A stretch of DNA of 29,709 nt from Erysipelotrichaceae bacterium (GTDB lineage: Bacteria; Bacillota_I; Bacilli_A; Erysipelotrichales; Erysipelotrichaceae). Every line of letters begins with the position of its first letter. The first letter of the stretch is position 1. The stretch spans positions 1 to 29,709 of the forward strand of contig CAAEDX010000078.1 of NCBI GenBank assembly GCA_900754715.1. The letters run 5' to 3'. A program made the position numbers and the translations under genes. Positions 7,092 through 14,737 of this stretch are shown in pieces. The notes beneath the pieces were generated by a model. That model was not told where the DNA came from. It did no database searches and saw nothing but the letters and a program-made list of their open reading frames with translations.

Positions 7092-7953
7092 GTCCTCGTC
7101 CTCCTTTTTCATGTTCGGCATACGCCTCCAGCGTATTTTCCAGCAACATGGCGATGGTCATCGGACCGACGCCGCCGGGAACCGGAGAGATGGCCTCTGC
7201 CTTATCCTTCACTTGTTCAAAGTCCACATCTCCGCACAGTTTCCCATGCTCATCACGGTTGATGCCGACGTCGATGACGACAGCGCCTTCCTTGATCCAG
7301 TCAGCGCCGATCAGCTTTGGACGGCCGATGGCAGCGACGACGATGTCCGCCTCAGCGCAGACCTCCGCGATCCGCGCCGTATGCGAATGAACGATGGTCA
7401 CAGTGGCGTGCTTGGCCAGCAGCAGCTGCGCGACCGGCTTGCCCACGATGTTGCTGCGGCCGATTACCGTGCCTCGCATACCGCTGAGGTCATCATAGCC
7501 AGCAGCCTCCAGCATGCGGATGACACCTTTTGGCGTACATGGCAGCAGCGCCTGCATCCCGGTCATCATCTTGCCTACATTGACCGGATGAAAACCATCG
7601 ACATCTTTGCCAGGTTCGATCGCCATGAGCACCTCGCTTGCTTCGATATGTGCGGGAAGCGGCAGCTGCACCAGGATACCATCGACTGTATCATCGGCGT
7701 TGAGCCGGTATATCACGTCCAACAGCGCCTGCTGCGTAGTATCTTTGCTCATCCGGATCGTCTCGCTCAAGATGCCGGTCTGCGCACATGCTCTTTCCTT
7801 GTTGCGCACATAGGTCGCACTGGCAGGATCGTCTCCGACCAGGATGACGCTGAGCTTAGGCAGCCTTTTTTCTGCTTCTTTCAGACTCTCGATGCGCTGC
7901 CGCAGCGTTTCACGGATATCGGCAGCAATCGTTTTTCCGCTGATCAATTTCAT
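7072..7953 (-). CDS. folD: Bifunctional methylenetetrahydrofolate dehydrogenase/cyclohydrolase
   Basis: 293 residues from the ATG at 7953. Cytosolic FolD interconverts 5,10-methylene-, methenyl- and 10-formyl-tetrahydrofolate using NADP, supplying one-carbon units for purines and formyl-Met. Motifs in order: YVRNKERAC with the catalytic Tyr and Lys, DGILVQLPLP, KDVDGFHP, VIGRSNIVGKPVAQLLL of the dinucleotide site, and the C-terminal PVPGGVGPMTIAMLLENT. Full length for the family, with a Gly-rich tail (EHEKGGRGHGSAAV) that is unusual and lies in the overlap with the DUF951 gene. AAAGGAG upstream decides the start; an upstream ATG in frame would run into dtd. Confidence 0.96.
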   Translation of the reverse strand: MKLISGKTIAADIRETLRQRIESLKEAEKRLPKLSVILVGDDPASATYVRNKERACAQTGILSETIRMSKDTTQQALLDVIYRLNADDTVDGILVQLPLPAHIEASEVLMAIEPGKDVDGFHPVNVGKMMTGMQALLPCTPKGVIRMLEAAGYDDLSGMRGTVIGRSNIVGKPVAQLLLAKHATVTIVHSHTARIAEVCAEADIVVAAIGRPKLIGADWIKEGAVVIDVGINRDEHGKLCGDVDFEQVKDKAEAISPVPGGVGPMTIAMLLENTLEAYAEHEKGGRGHGSAAV

Positions 7954-7966
7954 CTTGCTCTCTCCT

Positions 7967-8416
7967 TTACATGATGACATCGCTGTCAAGCCAGATGGTC
8001 ACCGGGCCATCGTTGAGCAGTTCGATCTTCATGTCTGCGCCAAAGATGCCGGTCTCCACATGAAAGCCGCGCTGGCGCAGCGCCTCATTGAACTGATCAT
8101 ACATCTTGATGGCCGTATCGCCTCTGGCCGCTTCCGTAAAACCAGGACGGCGGCCCTTGCGGCAGTCCGCATAAAGCGTGAACTGCGAGATCGATAAGAT
8201 AGCGCCGCCGACATCTTCCAGACTGCGGTTCATCTTGCCGTTTTCATCCTCAAAGATCCGCAGGCCGGATGCCTTGTCGGCCATCTTGGCAATAACGGCA
8301 TCGTCATCGCTTTCCCGGCAGCCGACAAACATCAGAAGGCCTTGATCGATCTTTCCTGTATATGCTCCGTCCACTTTGCAGGACGCGTATCTCACACGCT
8401 GGATCAACACTCTCAT
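7967..8416 (-). CDS. dtd: D-aminoacyl-tRNA deacylase
   Basis: 149 residues from the ATG at 8416. Dtd removes D-amino acids (and Gly from tRNA-Ala) wrongly attached to tRNA. The family motifs are both present: SISQFTLYAD (the SQxT active-site strand) and NDGPVTIWLDS (the cross-subunit Gly-cisPro motif) near the C-terminus; the N-terminus MRVLIQRVRYASC is typical. AAGGAGG 9 bases upstream gives this start, which lies just 4 bases after the ispF stop. The downstream folD start is 13 bases after its stop. Confidence 0.95.
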   Translation of the reverse strand: MRVLIQRVRYASCKVDGAYTGKIDQGLLMFVGCRESDDDAVIAKMADKASGLRIFEDENGKMNRSLEDVGGAILSISQFTLYADCRKGRRPGFTEAARGDTAIKMYDQFNEALRQRGFHVETGIFGADMKIELLNDGPVTIWLDSDVIM

Positions 8417-8420
8417 GACT

Positions 8421-8900
8421 TCATTCCTCCTTTTGCAGCAGGACCACACATTGAGCCAGCACGCCTTCTTCCCGGCCGACAAATCCCAGTTTTTCGCCTC
8501 TGGTCGCTTTGATGGAAACTTGTCCGATGCCGCAGTGCAGGCAATGGGCGATGTTCTCCCGCATCTTCATGATGTGAGGTGCCATCTTAGGCCGTTCGAT
8601 CATGATGAGCGCGTCCAGATTGCCGATCGCATAACCTGCTTCCTCCATCATTTCACAGACACGGGAAAGCAAGTGAAGCGAACTGACGCCGCGCCAGCGT
8701 TCGTCCGTATCAGGAAAATGCGTCCCCAGATCTCCCAGCGCCAATGCGCCCAGGATGCTCTCCGCGATGGCATGGGTCAGCGCGTCCGCGTCAGAATGCC
8801 CGAGCAGCCCTTTCTCATGCGCGATCTCCACGCCGCCTAAGATCAGCTTGCGGCCTTCCTGCAGCCGGTGGATATCGCTGGACTGTCCGATTCGAAACAT
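8421..8900 (-). CDS. ispF: 2-C-methyl-D-erythritol 2,4-cyclodiphosphate synthase
   Basis: 159 residues, full length. IspF performs the fifth step of the MEP pathway of isoprenoid synthesis in the cytosol as a trimer. Metal ligands are seen as D9-x-H11 (SSDIHRL) and H43 (ALTHAIAE); the substrate loop GHSDADALTH and the C-terminal KATRGEKLGFVGREEG are present. KATRGE replaces the more usual KATTxE. The gene starts ATG after AGGTGA, and it leads the operon ispF-dtd-folD-DUF951. Its presence shows that this organism uses the MEP route rather than only mevalonate. Confidence 0.96.
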   Translation of the reverse strand: MFRIGQSSDIHRLQEGRKLILGGVEIAHEKGLLGHSDADALTHAIAESILGALALGDLGTHFPDTDERWRGVSSLHLLSRVCEMMEEAGYAIGNLDALIMIERPKMAPHIMKMRENIAHCLHCGIGQVSIKATRGEKLGFVGREEGVLAQCVVLLQKEE

Positions 8901-8918
8901 AAGATCACCTCAGCGAAC

Positions 8919-8927
8919 ATTATAGCA
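8919..8927 (-). promoter_or_regulatory. Extended -10 promoter of the ispF operon
   Basis: On the minus strand TGCTATAAT, that is an extended -10 (TGn) with a perfect TATAAT, 18 bases before the ispF ATG. The -35 region 17 bases upstream (ATTAAT) is poor, which is usual for extended -10 promoters. Confidence 0.55.
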
Positions 8928-8998
8928 GATTTCCGATAAAAATTAATGTTGTGATGTGATTTCTATCTTCCTGTCTGATTACTATATTTAGTCTTTCC

Positions 8999-9613
8999 TT
9001 ATTTCTCCTGATCTTCGATCAAGAGAGAGGCCATGCGCGCTTCATCGATCCCATTGCGTCTGCCATACTCGATCCAGTAATGCCTGGACGCTTTGATAAA
9101 CATCCATTTAGGCATTGGCATGCTCACCTGTAATTCACGATGCCTTCCTGCTGTGATCGCTCTGGCAAGCCGGATGATCGCGGCATTGACCAGCAACGCA
9201 AAAGGTGTGGATAAAATGGCTTCTCCGCTGCCGACCTTTAATACTGAGCCGAAAGGATATCCTTCCATATGAGCAAAACAGCGCATGATCGCCACCGCTG
9301 AGTCATTTTGCCAAGGTTCCTGAAAACCACAGTTGATCAGTACAGAAAGCACTGGACGGTGCGTTGGCGAAACAGCAGCAAGGCTTTTCAAAAACTCAAG
9401 CAATATGGCCGGAACACCATCCGCATAAAGCGGAAAGACAAATAAAACATCGCTGTAATCCGCGATTTTTCGCGCCAGCTGGACATGATCCGCATGAAGA
9501 AGCTGCGCATGTTCCGTTTCCGCCTTGCATCGTTCACCAAAGATCTGTGCAAAACGAGCTGAATGAGAACGAGGAGCCCGAGGACTACCATTGATGATCA
9601 ATATTTTTCCCAC
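8999..9613 (-). CDS. Flavodoxin-fold NAD(P)H-dependent reductase-like protein
   Basis: 204 residues starting at a GTG (9613) with GAGGAGG 7 bases upstream. The N-terminus MGKILIINGSPRAPRSHSAR is the FMN phosphate-binding loop of the NAD(P)H:FMN-reductase/flavodoxin-like superfamily, and VLFVFPLYADGVPAILLEFLK is the second FMN-contacting strand and loop. The middle and end (about 140-204) are more divergent and hold a hydrophobic segment near 135-150. The 16-base overlap with the gene upstream shows coupling to a second flavodoxin-like protein. Substrate unknown. It ends near 8999 without a clear terminator. Confidence 0.8.
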   Translation of the reverse strand: MGKILIINGSPRAPRSHSARFAQIFGERCKAETEHAQLLHADHVQLARKIADYSDVLFVFPLYADGVPAILLEFLKSLAAVSPTHRPVLSVLINCGFQEPWQNDSAVAIMRCFAHMEGYPFGSVLKVGSGEAILSTPFALLVNAAIIRLARAITAGRHRELQVSMPMPKWMFIKASRHYWIEYGRRNGIDEARMASLLIEDQEK

Positions 9614-10110
9614 GCGGCCACCTCCTCAGAAACGACCTTTTCTAATTCCTCTGGTGTCGCAAACCTCACACGCCACCGTTCAAAATTCATATTTTTCGCA
9701 TTTCGCCCGATCAACTGCCGGAATGTCTGCTTTTCTTCCATGGTAAGATCGCCATATCCGATCATGATCGCTTCCTTCGCATTGACATGACGCTGCACAT
9801 GATGAGTCTCCCCCTGAACAAGATGGATAAATGCCTGCTGGATCGGAATCGCACGCTCCAGCATCGTCTTCATCGTCGTATCGTAACTGCCATATCGCAC
9901 CCTGCTCACATAGATGATCCTGCGGCTTCTGGCGATGAGCGGATAGACATGGACCGCATCATCCCGAATGACACATTTTCCCGGTGTCTTGGTCCAACAC
10001 CCAAAGCAGCCGATGCATGGTCTGATGTGCAGCCGGGATAGATCCACTATCTTGACATCTCTGCATGTTTCAGGCAAAATGATCGGTTTATCGCTCAATA
10101 TCAGTTTCAT
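9598..10110 (-). CDS. Flavodoxin-family protein with Cys-rich loop
   Basis: 170 residues. It carries CIGCFGCWTKTPGKCVIRDD (about 32-51), the cysteine-bearing loop of the iron-sulfur-flavoprotein-like/NADPH-dependent FMN reductase group. The next strand IIYVSRVRYGSYDTTMKTMLER matches the second flavin-contacting region. It lacks a long N-terminal FMN loop, starting directly with MKLILSDKP, so it may be a reduced member that works with the complete flavodoxin-fold protein encoded downstream. GAGGAGG-type site (CAGGAGGAAAGT) before the ATG. Probably cytosolic redox protein; electron donor and acceptor unknown. Confidence 0.8.
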   Translation of the reverse strand: MKLILSDKPIILPETCRDVKIVDLSRLHIRPCIGCFGCWTKTPGKCVIRDDAVHVYPLIARSRRIIYVSRVRYGSYDTTMKTMLERAIPIQQAFIHLVQGETHHVQRHVNAKEAIMIGYGDLTMEEKQTFRQLIGRNAKNMNFERWRVRFATPEELEKVVSEEVAAWEKY

Positions 10111-10236
10111 ACTTTCCTCCTGCTCTTATCTATAGTTTTTCTCATCACTTTATTTCTATCCATTTAATCATCTGTCATGGCGACATGCAAGCAAGATGTT
10201 TTCCATATGCCCGGTAACAGATGCGATTTTTACAGA

Positions 10237-10275
10237 TTGACGAAACTATCCTCAAATTCTACCATCAGATAGTAG
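10237..10275 (+). promoter_or_regulatory. Promoter and operator candidate of the XRE regulator
   Basis: TTGACG (10237-10242), 17 bases, TACCAT (10260-10265). An imperfect palindrome CTACCAT-CAG-ATAGTAG (10259-10275, one mismatch) covers the -10, a position suited to self-repression by the regulator encoded downstream. A second -10 (TACAAT, 10296-10301) has a poor -35. Confidence 0.45.
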
Positions 10276-10325
10276 GAAAATGACAAGATCCTCATTACAA
10301 TAAAGATGAAAGCGAGGTGGCCATG

Positions 10326-10772
10326 ATGAATCAGAAACAGATCGGACGATATATCGCAGAAAAAAGACGAATCAAGAACCTTACGCAGGCGCAGCTGGCA
10401 GAACAGCTCGGCATCAGCGACAAGACCGTGTCAAAATGGGAATGTGGCAGAAGCATGCCAGATTACGCGCTGATCCAGCCTTTATGCGAAAGCCTTGACA
10501 TCAGTGTCAGTGAGCTCATCGAGGGCAAGAATATAGCTTTGCATGAGCGGCAGCTGATGGAACTGCTGCGACGCACCCAGGAACTGGAAAGACAAAACGG
10601 CATCTTGCATGGTGTCATCCTGCTCGTATTCGGCATTGCCTTGCAGTCTCTTGCACCGCATTTCGTTGGCTCTCCGATGCAGGATCTGCTCTCCGGCATC
10701 ATCCTGGGTCTTTCCGCAGGCATCCTTCTCCTCGGCATATATTTGATCTTTCAAGCCATGCGGAAACCTTGA
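10326..10772 (+). CDS. XRE-family regulator with membrane-associated C-terminus
   Basis: 148 residues. The N-terminal helix-turn-helix (about 1-65) is typical: LTQAQLAEQLGISDKTVSKWECGRSMPD. A short coiled segment follows (about 70-92), then two hydrophobic stretches (about 95-112 and 121-143), so the DNA-binding domain is probably tethered to the membrane. Such XRE proteins with two TM segments are common in Bacillota. GAGGTGG (10314-10320) gives best spacing to the ATG at 10326, with 10323 as an alternative. The target is unknown; the palindrome in its own promoter suggests self-regulation. Confidence 0.88.
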   Translation: MNQKQIGRYIAEKRRIKNLTQAQLAEQLGISDKTVSKWECGRSMPDYALIQPLCESLDISVSELIEGKNIALHERQLMELLRRTQELERQNGILHGVILLVFGIALQSLAPHFVGSPMQDLLSGIILGLSAGILLLGIYLIFQAMRKP

Positions 10773-10804
10773 TCCAGCTGCTGGTGTCTTCCTGATCTTC
10801 CTGA

Positions 10805-10810
10805 TATAAT
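10805..10810 (+). promoter_or_regulatory. -10 element before the HAD phosphatase gene
   Basis: A perfect TATAAT 28 bases before the ATG at 10839, with a weak -35 region. It suggests that this gene is transcribed on its own, though the XRE gene ends only 66 bases upstream. Confidence 0.4.
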
Positions 10811-10838
10811 CATATCGGATAAGCAGGGAGGACATCAT

Positions 10839-11618
10839 ATGCGCAATCACATCAAGATCATCTTTTTCGACATCGACGGCACACTGATCGATATGGAGCG
10901 GAAAGTCATTTCTGAACGAACCGTGGAAACGCTCCGCCGTTTGCAGCAAAATGGCATCAAGATCTGTGTAGCGACCGGCAGACCGCCTATTTCTCTCCCT
11001 GATTTTCACGACGCGCGCTTCGATGCGTTTCTGACCTTCAACGGCTCATTCTGTTATACAGAAGACAAAGTGATCTATCGTAATCCTATTCCGAATGAGG
11101 ATGTGCATCTCATCATCAACAATGCGGCCGCCATCCACCGCCCGGTATCGATTGCAACAGCCAAACGGATGTCTGCCAATGGAAAAGATCAGGATCTGAT
11201 CGACTACTATGCCATCTCCAGACAGGAAGTCACGGTCAGTGATGATTTTGCGCAGCTGGCCGATCAGGAAATTTATCAGATCATGATGGGCTGCTATCCT
11301 GAAGAATACCCGAAGGTCATGAAAAATGTCCGCCATGCCAAGATCGCCGCATGGTGGGATCGGGCAGTAGATATCATTCCGGCCAGCGGCGGAAAAGGGA
11401 TCGGTGTCCATAAGATCCTGGAATACTACCAGCTGAACAAGGATGAAGCCGCAGCATTCGGAGACGGCGACAATGACATCGAAATGTTGCAAGCAGTCGG
11501 CACCGGCATCGCAATGGCCAATGCTTCAGACCGACTGAAGCAGATCGCCGATGACCAGTGCGGACATGTGCGCGAAGATGGCGTATCCACATATTGCATG
11601 TCGCATGGCCTGATCTGA
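10839..11618 (+). CDS. Cof-type HAD-IIB phosphatase
   Basis: 259 residues. HAD motif I FFDIDGTL gives the nucleophile D11 and acid D13; motif II is the Thr of CVATGRP; motif III the Lys in SGGKGIG; motif IV GDGDNDIEML. The large type IIB cap lies between motifs II and III, as in Cof-like sugar-phosphate or nucleotide phosphatases. Cytosolic. The substrate cannot be assigned: members act on sugar phosphates, FMN or pyridoxal phosphate. GGGAGG 7 bases before the ATG. A terminator follows 14 bases after the stop. Confidence 0.93.
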   Translation: MRNHIKIIFFDIDGTLIDMERKVISERTVETLRRLQQNGIKICVATGRPPISLPDFHDARFDAFLTFNGSFCYTEDKVIYRNPIPNEDVHLIINNAAAIHRPVSIATAKRMSANGKDQDLIDYYAISRQEVTVSDDFAQLADQEIYQIMMGCYPEEYPKVMKNVRHAKIAAWWDRAVDIIPASGGKGIGVHKILEYYQLNKDEAAAFGDGDNDIEMLQAVGTGIAMANASDRLKQIADDQCGHVREDGVSTYCMSHGLI

Positions 11619-11631
11619 ACAGCAATGATAC

Positions 11632-11660
11632 AAAATGGTCTGCGGAAAGCAGGCCTTTTT
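11632..11660 (+). terminator. Intrinsic terminator after the HAD gene
   Basis: Stem GGTCTGC (11637-11643) and GCAGGCC (11649-11655) with one G-T pair and a 5-base loop, followed by five T. Confidence 0.75.
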
Positions 11661-11874
11661 ATAGTGCCCAAAGCTAAGACAAACAGCGTATATCAGATAG
11701 TTCAGACCATCAATAGCGTAAAAAGCCGTCTTTTTGCTCAACGATACTTAACCCCTGCCAGCGACAGCGTATTCTATAAGGCAGCTCAGCAATCGGTCTG
11801 TTTCTTTGTTTGCACAACGACAGATCATTTTGATCTGATCCTCAAACTGTCTCATTTCCGCAAAATGCGATCAT
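11661..11874. other. Intergenic stretch with no supported gene
   Basis: Frames on both strands lack ribosome binding sites and recognisable motifs. A short AT stem AAAAAG-CCGT-CTTTTT near 11720-11735 and a small inverted repeat AGATCA/TGATCT near 11822-11836 are the only structures noted. Confidence 0.4.
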
Positions 11875-11913
11875 AAAAAAAGCTTGCATAGTCCCATCGA
11901 TCATGTGCAAGCT
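11875..11913 (-). terminator. Intrinsic terminator of the HxlR unit
   Basis: Stem AGCTTGCA (11881-11888) and TGCAAGCT (11906-11913) with a 17-base loop; on the minus strand it runs into seven T (11875-11881). Confidence 0.75.
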
Positions 11914-11920
11914 CTGTTTG

Positions 11921-12259
11921 TCATGCATCAGGACCATCTTGTCCCAAAGCATTTTTATAATTCATTCCCCATTCCTTCATGGCATCCAAGATCGGTTTCA
12001 AACTGTATCCGGTCTCGGTCAGTGTATATTCCACGCGTGGAGGAACTTCAGGGTATACTTTGCGGGTCAGCAGACCGCTTTCTTCCATCGCGCGCAGATT
12101 TGCGGTCAGCACTTTCTGCGAGATATTGCCTACGGAACGTTTCAGCTCACCAAAGCGCTTGGTTCCTTCCAGCAGATCACGGATGATGAGGACTTTCCAG
12201 CGATCGCTGATCAGCATCAGCGTCGTTTCCACCGGACAGGCCGGCATCTCCTTTTTCAT
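11921..12259 (-). CDS. HxlR/DUF24-family redox-type regulator
   Basis: 112 residues, full length for the family. The N-terminus MKKEMPACPVETT has the conserved Cys8 just before the winged helix; in characterised HxlR/DUF24 proteins (YodB, CatR, HypR types) this Cys senses quinones, disulfide or hypochlorite stress. The core reads LISDRWKVLIIRDLLEGTKRFG and the wing VYPEVPPRVEYTLTETGYSL, the family hallmark. It sits divergent to the FMN/ferredoxin-OpuC-macrodomain-sirtuin operon, so it most likely controls that operon and itself. AAGGGG 5 bases before the ATG. The inducing signal is not known; redox sensing through Cys8 is inference from the family. Confidence 0.93.
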   Translation of the reverse strand: MKKEMPACPVETTLMLISDRWKVLIIRDLLEGTKRFGELKRSVGNISQKVLTANLRAMEESGLLTRKVYPEVPPRVEYTLTETGYSLKPILDAMKEWGMNYKNALGQDGPDA

Positions 12260-12286
12260 ACATGCCCCTTCTTTCTCACTGATCGA

Positions 12287-12409
12287 TCAATCTGTTCTCT
12301 TATCTTTGAAATACTCTTTGAGGGCATCCTTAACTGCCCATTTTACGGTGAAATACACCGCAATGATGACGATGAGTATCGCGAGCACCGCGATCGGCAA
12401 CCATTCCAT
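12287..12409 (-). CDS. 40-residue single-TM protein (DUF6019-like)
   Basis: Starts MEWLPIAVLAILIVIIAVYF, one membrane segment near the N-terminus, followed by a charged amphipathic tail ending KEYFKDKRTD. Length and pattern fit the DUF6019-type small membrane proteins of Bacillota. The GGGAGGGATAGAT site gives the start at 12409. It lies 27 bases upstream of hxlR in the same direction behind a shared promoter, so the two are likely cotranscribed. Function unknown. Confidence 0.7.
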   Translation of the reverse strand: MEWLPIAVLAILIVIIAVYFTVKWAVKDALKEYFKDKRTD

Positions 12410-12445
12410 ATCTATCCCTCCCGTCCAGCTCTTCTTTTGCATTTT

Positions 12446-12474
12446 ATCATCGAATCTGACAGAAGACAAGTCAA
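12446..12474 (-). promoter_or_regulatory. Promoter of the small membrane protein-hxlR unit
   Basis: On the minus strand TTGACT (12469-12474), 17 bases, GATGAT (12446-12451), about 37 bases before the ATG at 12409. Confidence 0.5.
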
Positions 12475-12480
12475 CGCTCA

Positions 12481-12500
12481 TGGTTACATTTTGGTAACCA
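12481..12500. repeat. Inverted repeat between divergent promoters
   Basis: Perfect 7-bp arms TGGTTAC (12481-12487) and GTAACCA (12494-12500) with a 6-base spacer. It sits just upstream of the minus-strand -35 and about 20 bases upstream of the plus-strand -35, so a regulator bound here could affect both directions. HxlR is the obvious candidate (inference). Confidence 0.5.
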
Positions 12501-12510
12501 GGCCACAAAA

Positions 12511-12548
12511 AAGTGCGTACTTCTCTTTTGATCTGCTATGCATATACT
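12511..12548 (+). promoter_or_regulatory. Promoter of the sirtuin operon with HxlR-type operator motif
   Basis: The near-palindrome AAGTGCGTACTT (12511-12522) overlaps a weak -35 (TTCTCT, 12521-12526), with -10 TATACT (12543-12548) after 16 bases. The 10-mer GTGCGTACTT occurs again at 22091-22100, also 20 bases before a -10 (TATGAT). TACT-containing palindromes are typical of HxlR/DUF24 targets. Confidence 0.55.
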
Positions 12549-12575
12549 AGGCAGTGTAAACAGTCAGGAGTGATC

Positions 12576-13181
12576 ATGATGAACAAAGCACAGATATTAC
12601 AGGAACTGCGAAGGATAAAAGACGTGACATTCGCAAGCGTGGACCGTGAAGGACGTCCGCAAGCACGCATCATCGACGTGATGCTGGCCGATACAGAGAC
12701 CATCTATTTCTGCACGGCCCGAGGAAAGGATTTTTACCGCGAACTATGTGAGCAGAAATATGTGGCAGTCACAGGCCTGAATGAACGATTCCAGATGTTC
12801 CGTCTCAGCGGTGAGGCTCAGCACCTTTCTGATCAGAAACAGTGGATCGACCGCATCTTTCAGGAAAACCCATCCATGAACGAGGTCTATCCCAAAGACA
12901 GCCGTTACATCCTGGAGCCATTTGGCATCCGCATTGAAGAGATGGAGTGGTTCGACCTGGGAACAAACCCGATACGGCGAGGAACGATCGGCAAAAGACA
13001 AAAGGGATTTATGATCAGCGATGCCTGCATTGGCTGCGGAAAATGCATGCGAAGCTGTCCGCAGCAGTGCATTTCGGCCGGAAGTCCTTATGTGATCAGC
13101 CAGGAGCATTGTCTGCATTGCGGGCTGTGCGCGGAAAACTGCCCCGTCAATGCCATCCTGCCTAGAGGTGAACACGCATGA
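12576..13181 (+). CDS. FMN split-barrel (PNPOx-like) protein fused to a 2[4Fe-4S] ferredoxin
   Basis: 201 residues. The first 130 form a pyridoxamine-phosphate-oxidase-like flavin barrel: TFASVDREGRPQARIIDVML is the opening strand pair and IYFCTARGKDFYREL the FMN-contacting strand. The last 60 hold two ferredoxin motifs, CIGCGKCMRSC and CLHCGLCAENC, each followed by the remote CP or C needed for two [4Fe-4S] clusters. So it can pass electrons between ferredoxin-type clusters and a flavin, probably in the cytosol. The stop overlaps the next ATG as ATGA, which couples it to the transporter. AGGAG before the ATG at 12576 (or 12579). Substrate unknown. Confidence 0.88.
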   Translation: MMNKAQILQELRRIKDVTFASVDREGRPQARIIDVMLADTETIYFCTARGKDFYRELCEQKYVAVTGLNERFQMFRLSGEAQHLSDQKQWIDRIFQENPSMNEVYPKDSRYILEPFGIRIEEMEWFDLGTNPIRRGTIGKRQKGFMISDACIGCGKCMRSCPQQCISAGSPYVISQEHCLHCGLCAENCPVNAILPRGEHA

Positions 13182-14737
13182 TCCAGGAAGTGTGGACTTT
13201 GTTGAACGAACGCAGTTCATTTTTCCTGGGGCTGTGCGGCGAACATCTCGCCATATCGCTGACTGCGATCATCATCGCCATGATCGCCGGCGGGGCGCTG
13301 GGCATCTTCATGAGCGAATACCGCAAGACTTCGCGTATCATCATGCCCATCGTCAATTTCTTATATACGATCCCCTCGATCTCCATGCTGGGCTTTCTGA
13401 TCCCGCTGTCCGGCATCGGCAATGTGACCGCGGTGATCGCCCTGACGCTGTATGCGCTGCTGCCGATGGTCCGCAGCACCTACACGGGCATCACCAATGT
13501 CGATGCCAGCATCATCGAGGCCGCAGAGGGCATGGGCAGCACCCCCAGTCAGATCTTGTGGAAGATCAAGCTGCCGCTGGCCTTTCCGGTCATCTTATCC
13601 GGCATCCGCAACATGGTCGTCATGACGCTGGCCCTGGCCGGCATCGCTTCCTTCATCGGCGCCGGCGGACTGGGCGTAGCTATCTACCGCGGCATCACGA
13701 CCAACAACGCGGCCATGACCGTCACGGGCAGCCTGCTCATCGCGTTGCTCGCGCTCGTGTTCGATTTCATCCTGGGCTTGATCGAAAAGCGCAGCAAGCG
13801 ACACAGCAAGGCAAAAGGCAAAAGCTTCCGTAAGAAACCGGCAGCGATCATCTGCAGCGTGCTCGCCGCGGTCATCCTGCTCGCTTCGCTCTATCTGCAT
13901 TCCGGCCATTCACGGACGATCCATATCGCGACCAAGCCGATGACCGAACAATATATCCTCGGTGAGATGCTCGGCATCCTGATCGAGGAAAACACTGATC
14001 TGGATGTAGAGATCACCCAGGGCGTAGGCGGCGGCACATCGAATATCCAGCCAGCCATGGAACAAGGAGAATTTGACATCTATCCCGAATATACCGGCAC
14101 CGCCTGGAACATGGTGCTCAAGAATGAAGACTTATATACGGAAGATCGCTTTGATGAGCTGCAAAGCGCTTATCAGCAAAACTATGATATGGAATGGCTC
14201 GGCATGTATGGATTCAACAACAGCTACGCGCTCGCTGTACGCAGTGAGATCGCCGAGCGATATGATCTTGAGGACATCTCTGATCTGCAAGGCATCAGCG
14301 ACCAGCTGACCTTTGGCGCCGAATATGACTTCTTCGAACGTGAGGATGGCTATACCCCATTATGCGAGACCTATGGCCTGTCCTTTGCCAATACCGTCGA
14401 TCTGGATATCGGCCTGAAATACCAGGCCATCGCGCAAGAAGAGATCGATGTGATGCCGATCTTCACGACCGATGGGCAATACAGCGTATCTGACCTGGTC
14501 GTCCTCAATGATGATCTGCATTTCTATCCCTCTTACCAATGCGGCAATGTGGTTCGCAGCGAGATCCTGGCGGAATATCCGCAGCTGCGGGATATATTTG
14601 CCATGGTTCAGGGCATCCTCTCTGACCGAGAGATGGCACACCTGAATTACCTCGTCGAAACTGAAAATGTCGAACCGCGTGACGCTGCCTTGCAGCTATT
14701 ACAGGAAAAAGGACTGACAAAGGAGGAACGAGCATGA
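13178..14737 (+). CDS. OpuC/ProWX-type ABC permease fused to its substrate-binding domain
   Basis: 519 residues. Residues 1-210 are a five- or six-TM permease with the EAA loop EAAEGMGSTPSQILWKIKLP, which docks the ATPase. A basic linker and one more TM (about 226-242) lead to an OpuAC-type binding domain (about 245-515) outside the membrane, with IATKPMTEQYILGEML, the GVGGGTSNIQPAME loop and DIYPEYTGTAW. The family imports quaternary amines: glycine betaine, carnitine, choline and related osmolytes. The exact substrate cannot be told here. Permease-binding-protein fusions are well known in Bacillota. It overlaps the genes on both sides by 4 bases. Confidence 0.92.
   Translation: MIQEVWTLLNERSSFFLGLCGEHLAISLTAIIIAMIAGGALGIFMSEYRKTSRIIMPIVNFLYTIPSISMLGFLIPLSGIGNVTAVIALTLYALLPMVRSTYTGITNVDASIIEAAEGMGSTPSQILWKIKLPLAFPVILSGIRNMVVMTLALAGIASFIGAGGLGVAIYRGITTNNAAMTVTGSLLIALLALVFDFILGLIEKRSKRHSKAKGKSFRKKPAAIICSVLAAVILLASLYLHSGHSRTIHIATKPMTEQYILGEMLGILIEENTDLDVEITQGVGGGTSNIQPAMEQGEFDIYPEYTGTAWNMVLKNEDLYTEDRFDELQSAYQQNYDMEWLGMYGFNNSYALAVRSEIAERYDLEDISDLQGISDQLTFGAEYDFFEREDGYTPLCETYGLSFANTVDLDIGLKYQAIAQEEIDVMPIFTTDGQYSVSDLVVLNDDLHFYPSYQCGNVVRSEILAEYPQLRDIFAMVQGILSDREMAHLNYLVETENVEPRDAALQLLQEKGLTKEERA

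Noticed and set aside
11625..11876. 83-codon plus-strand frame after the HAD gene
   Set aside because: It contains the terminator hairpin, has no ribosome binding site and its product resembles nothing.
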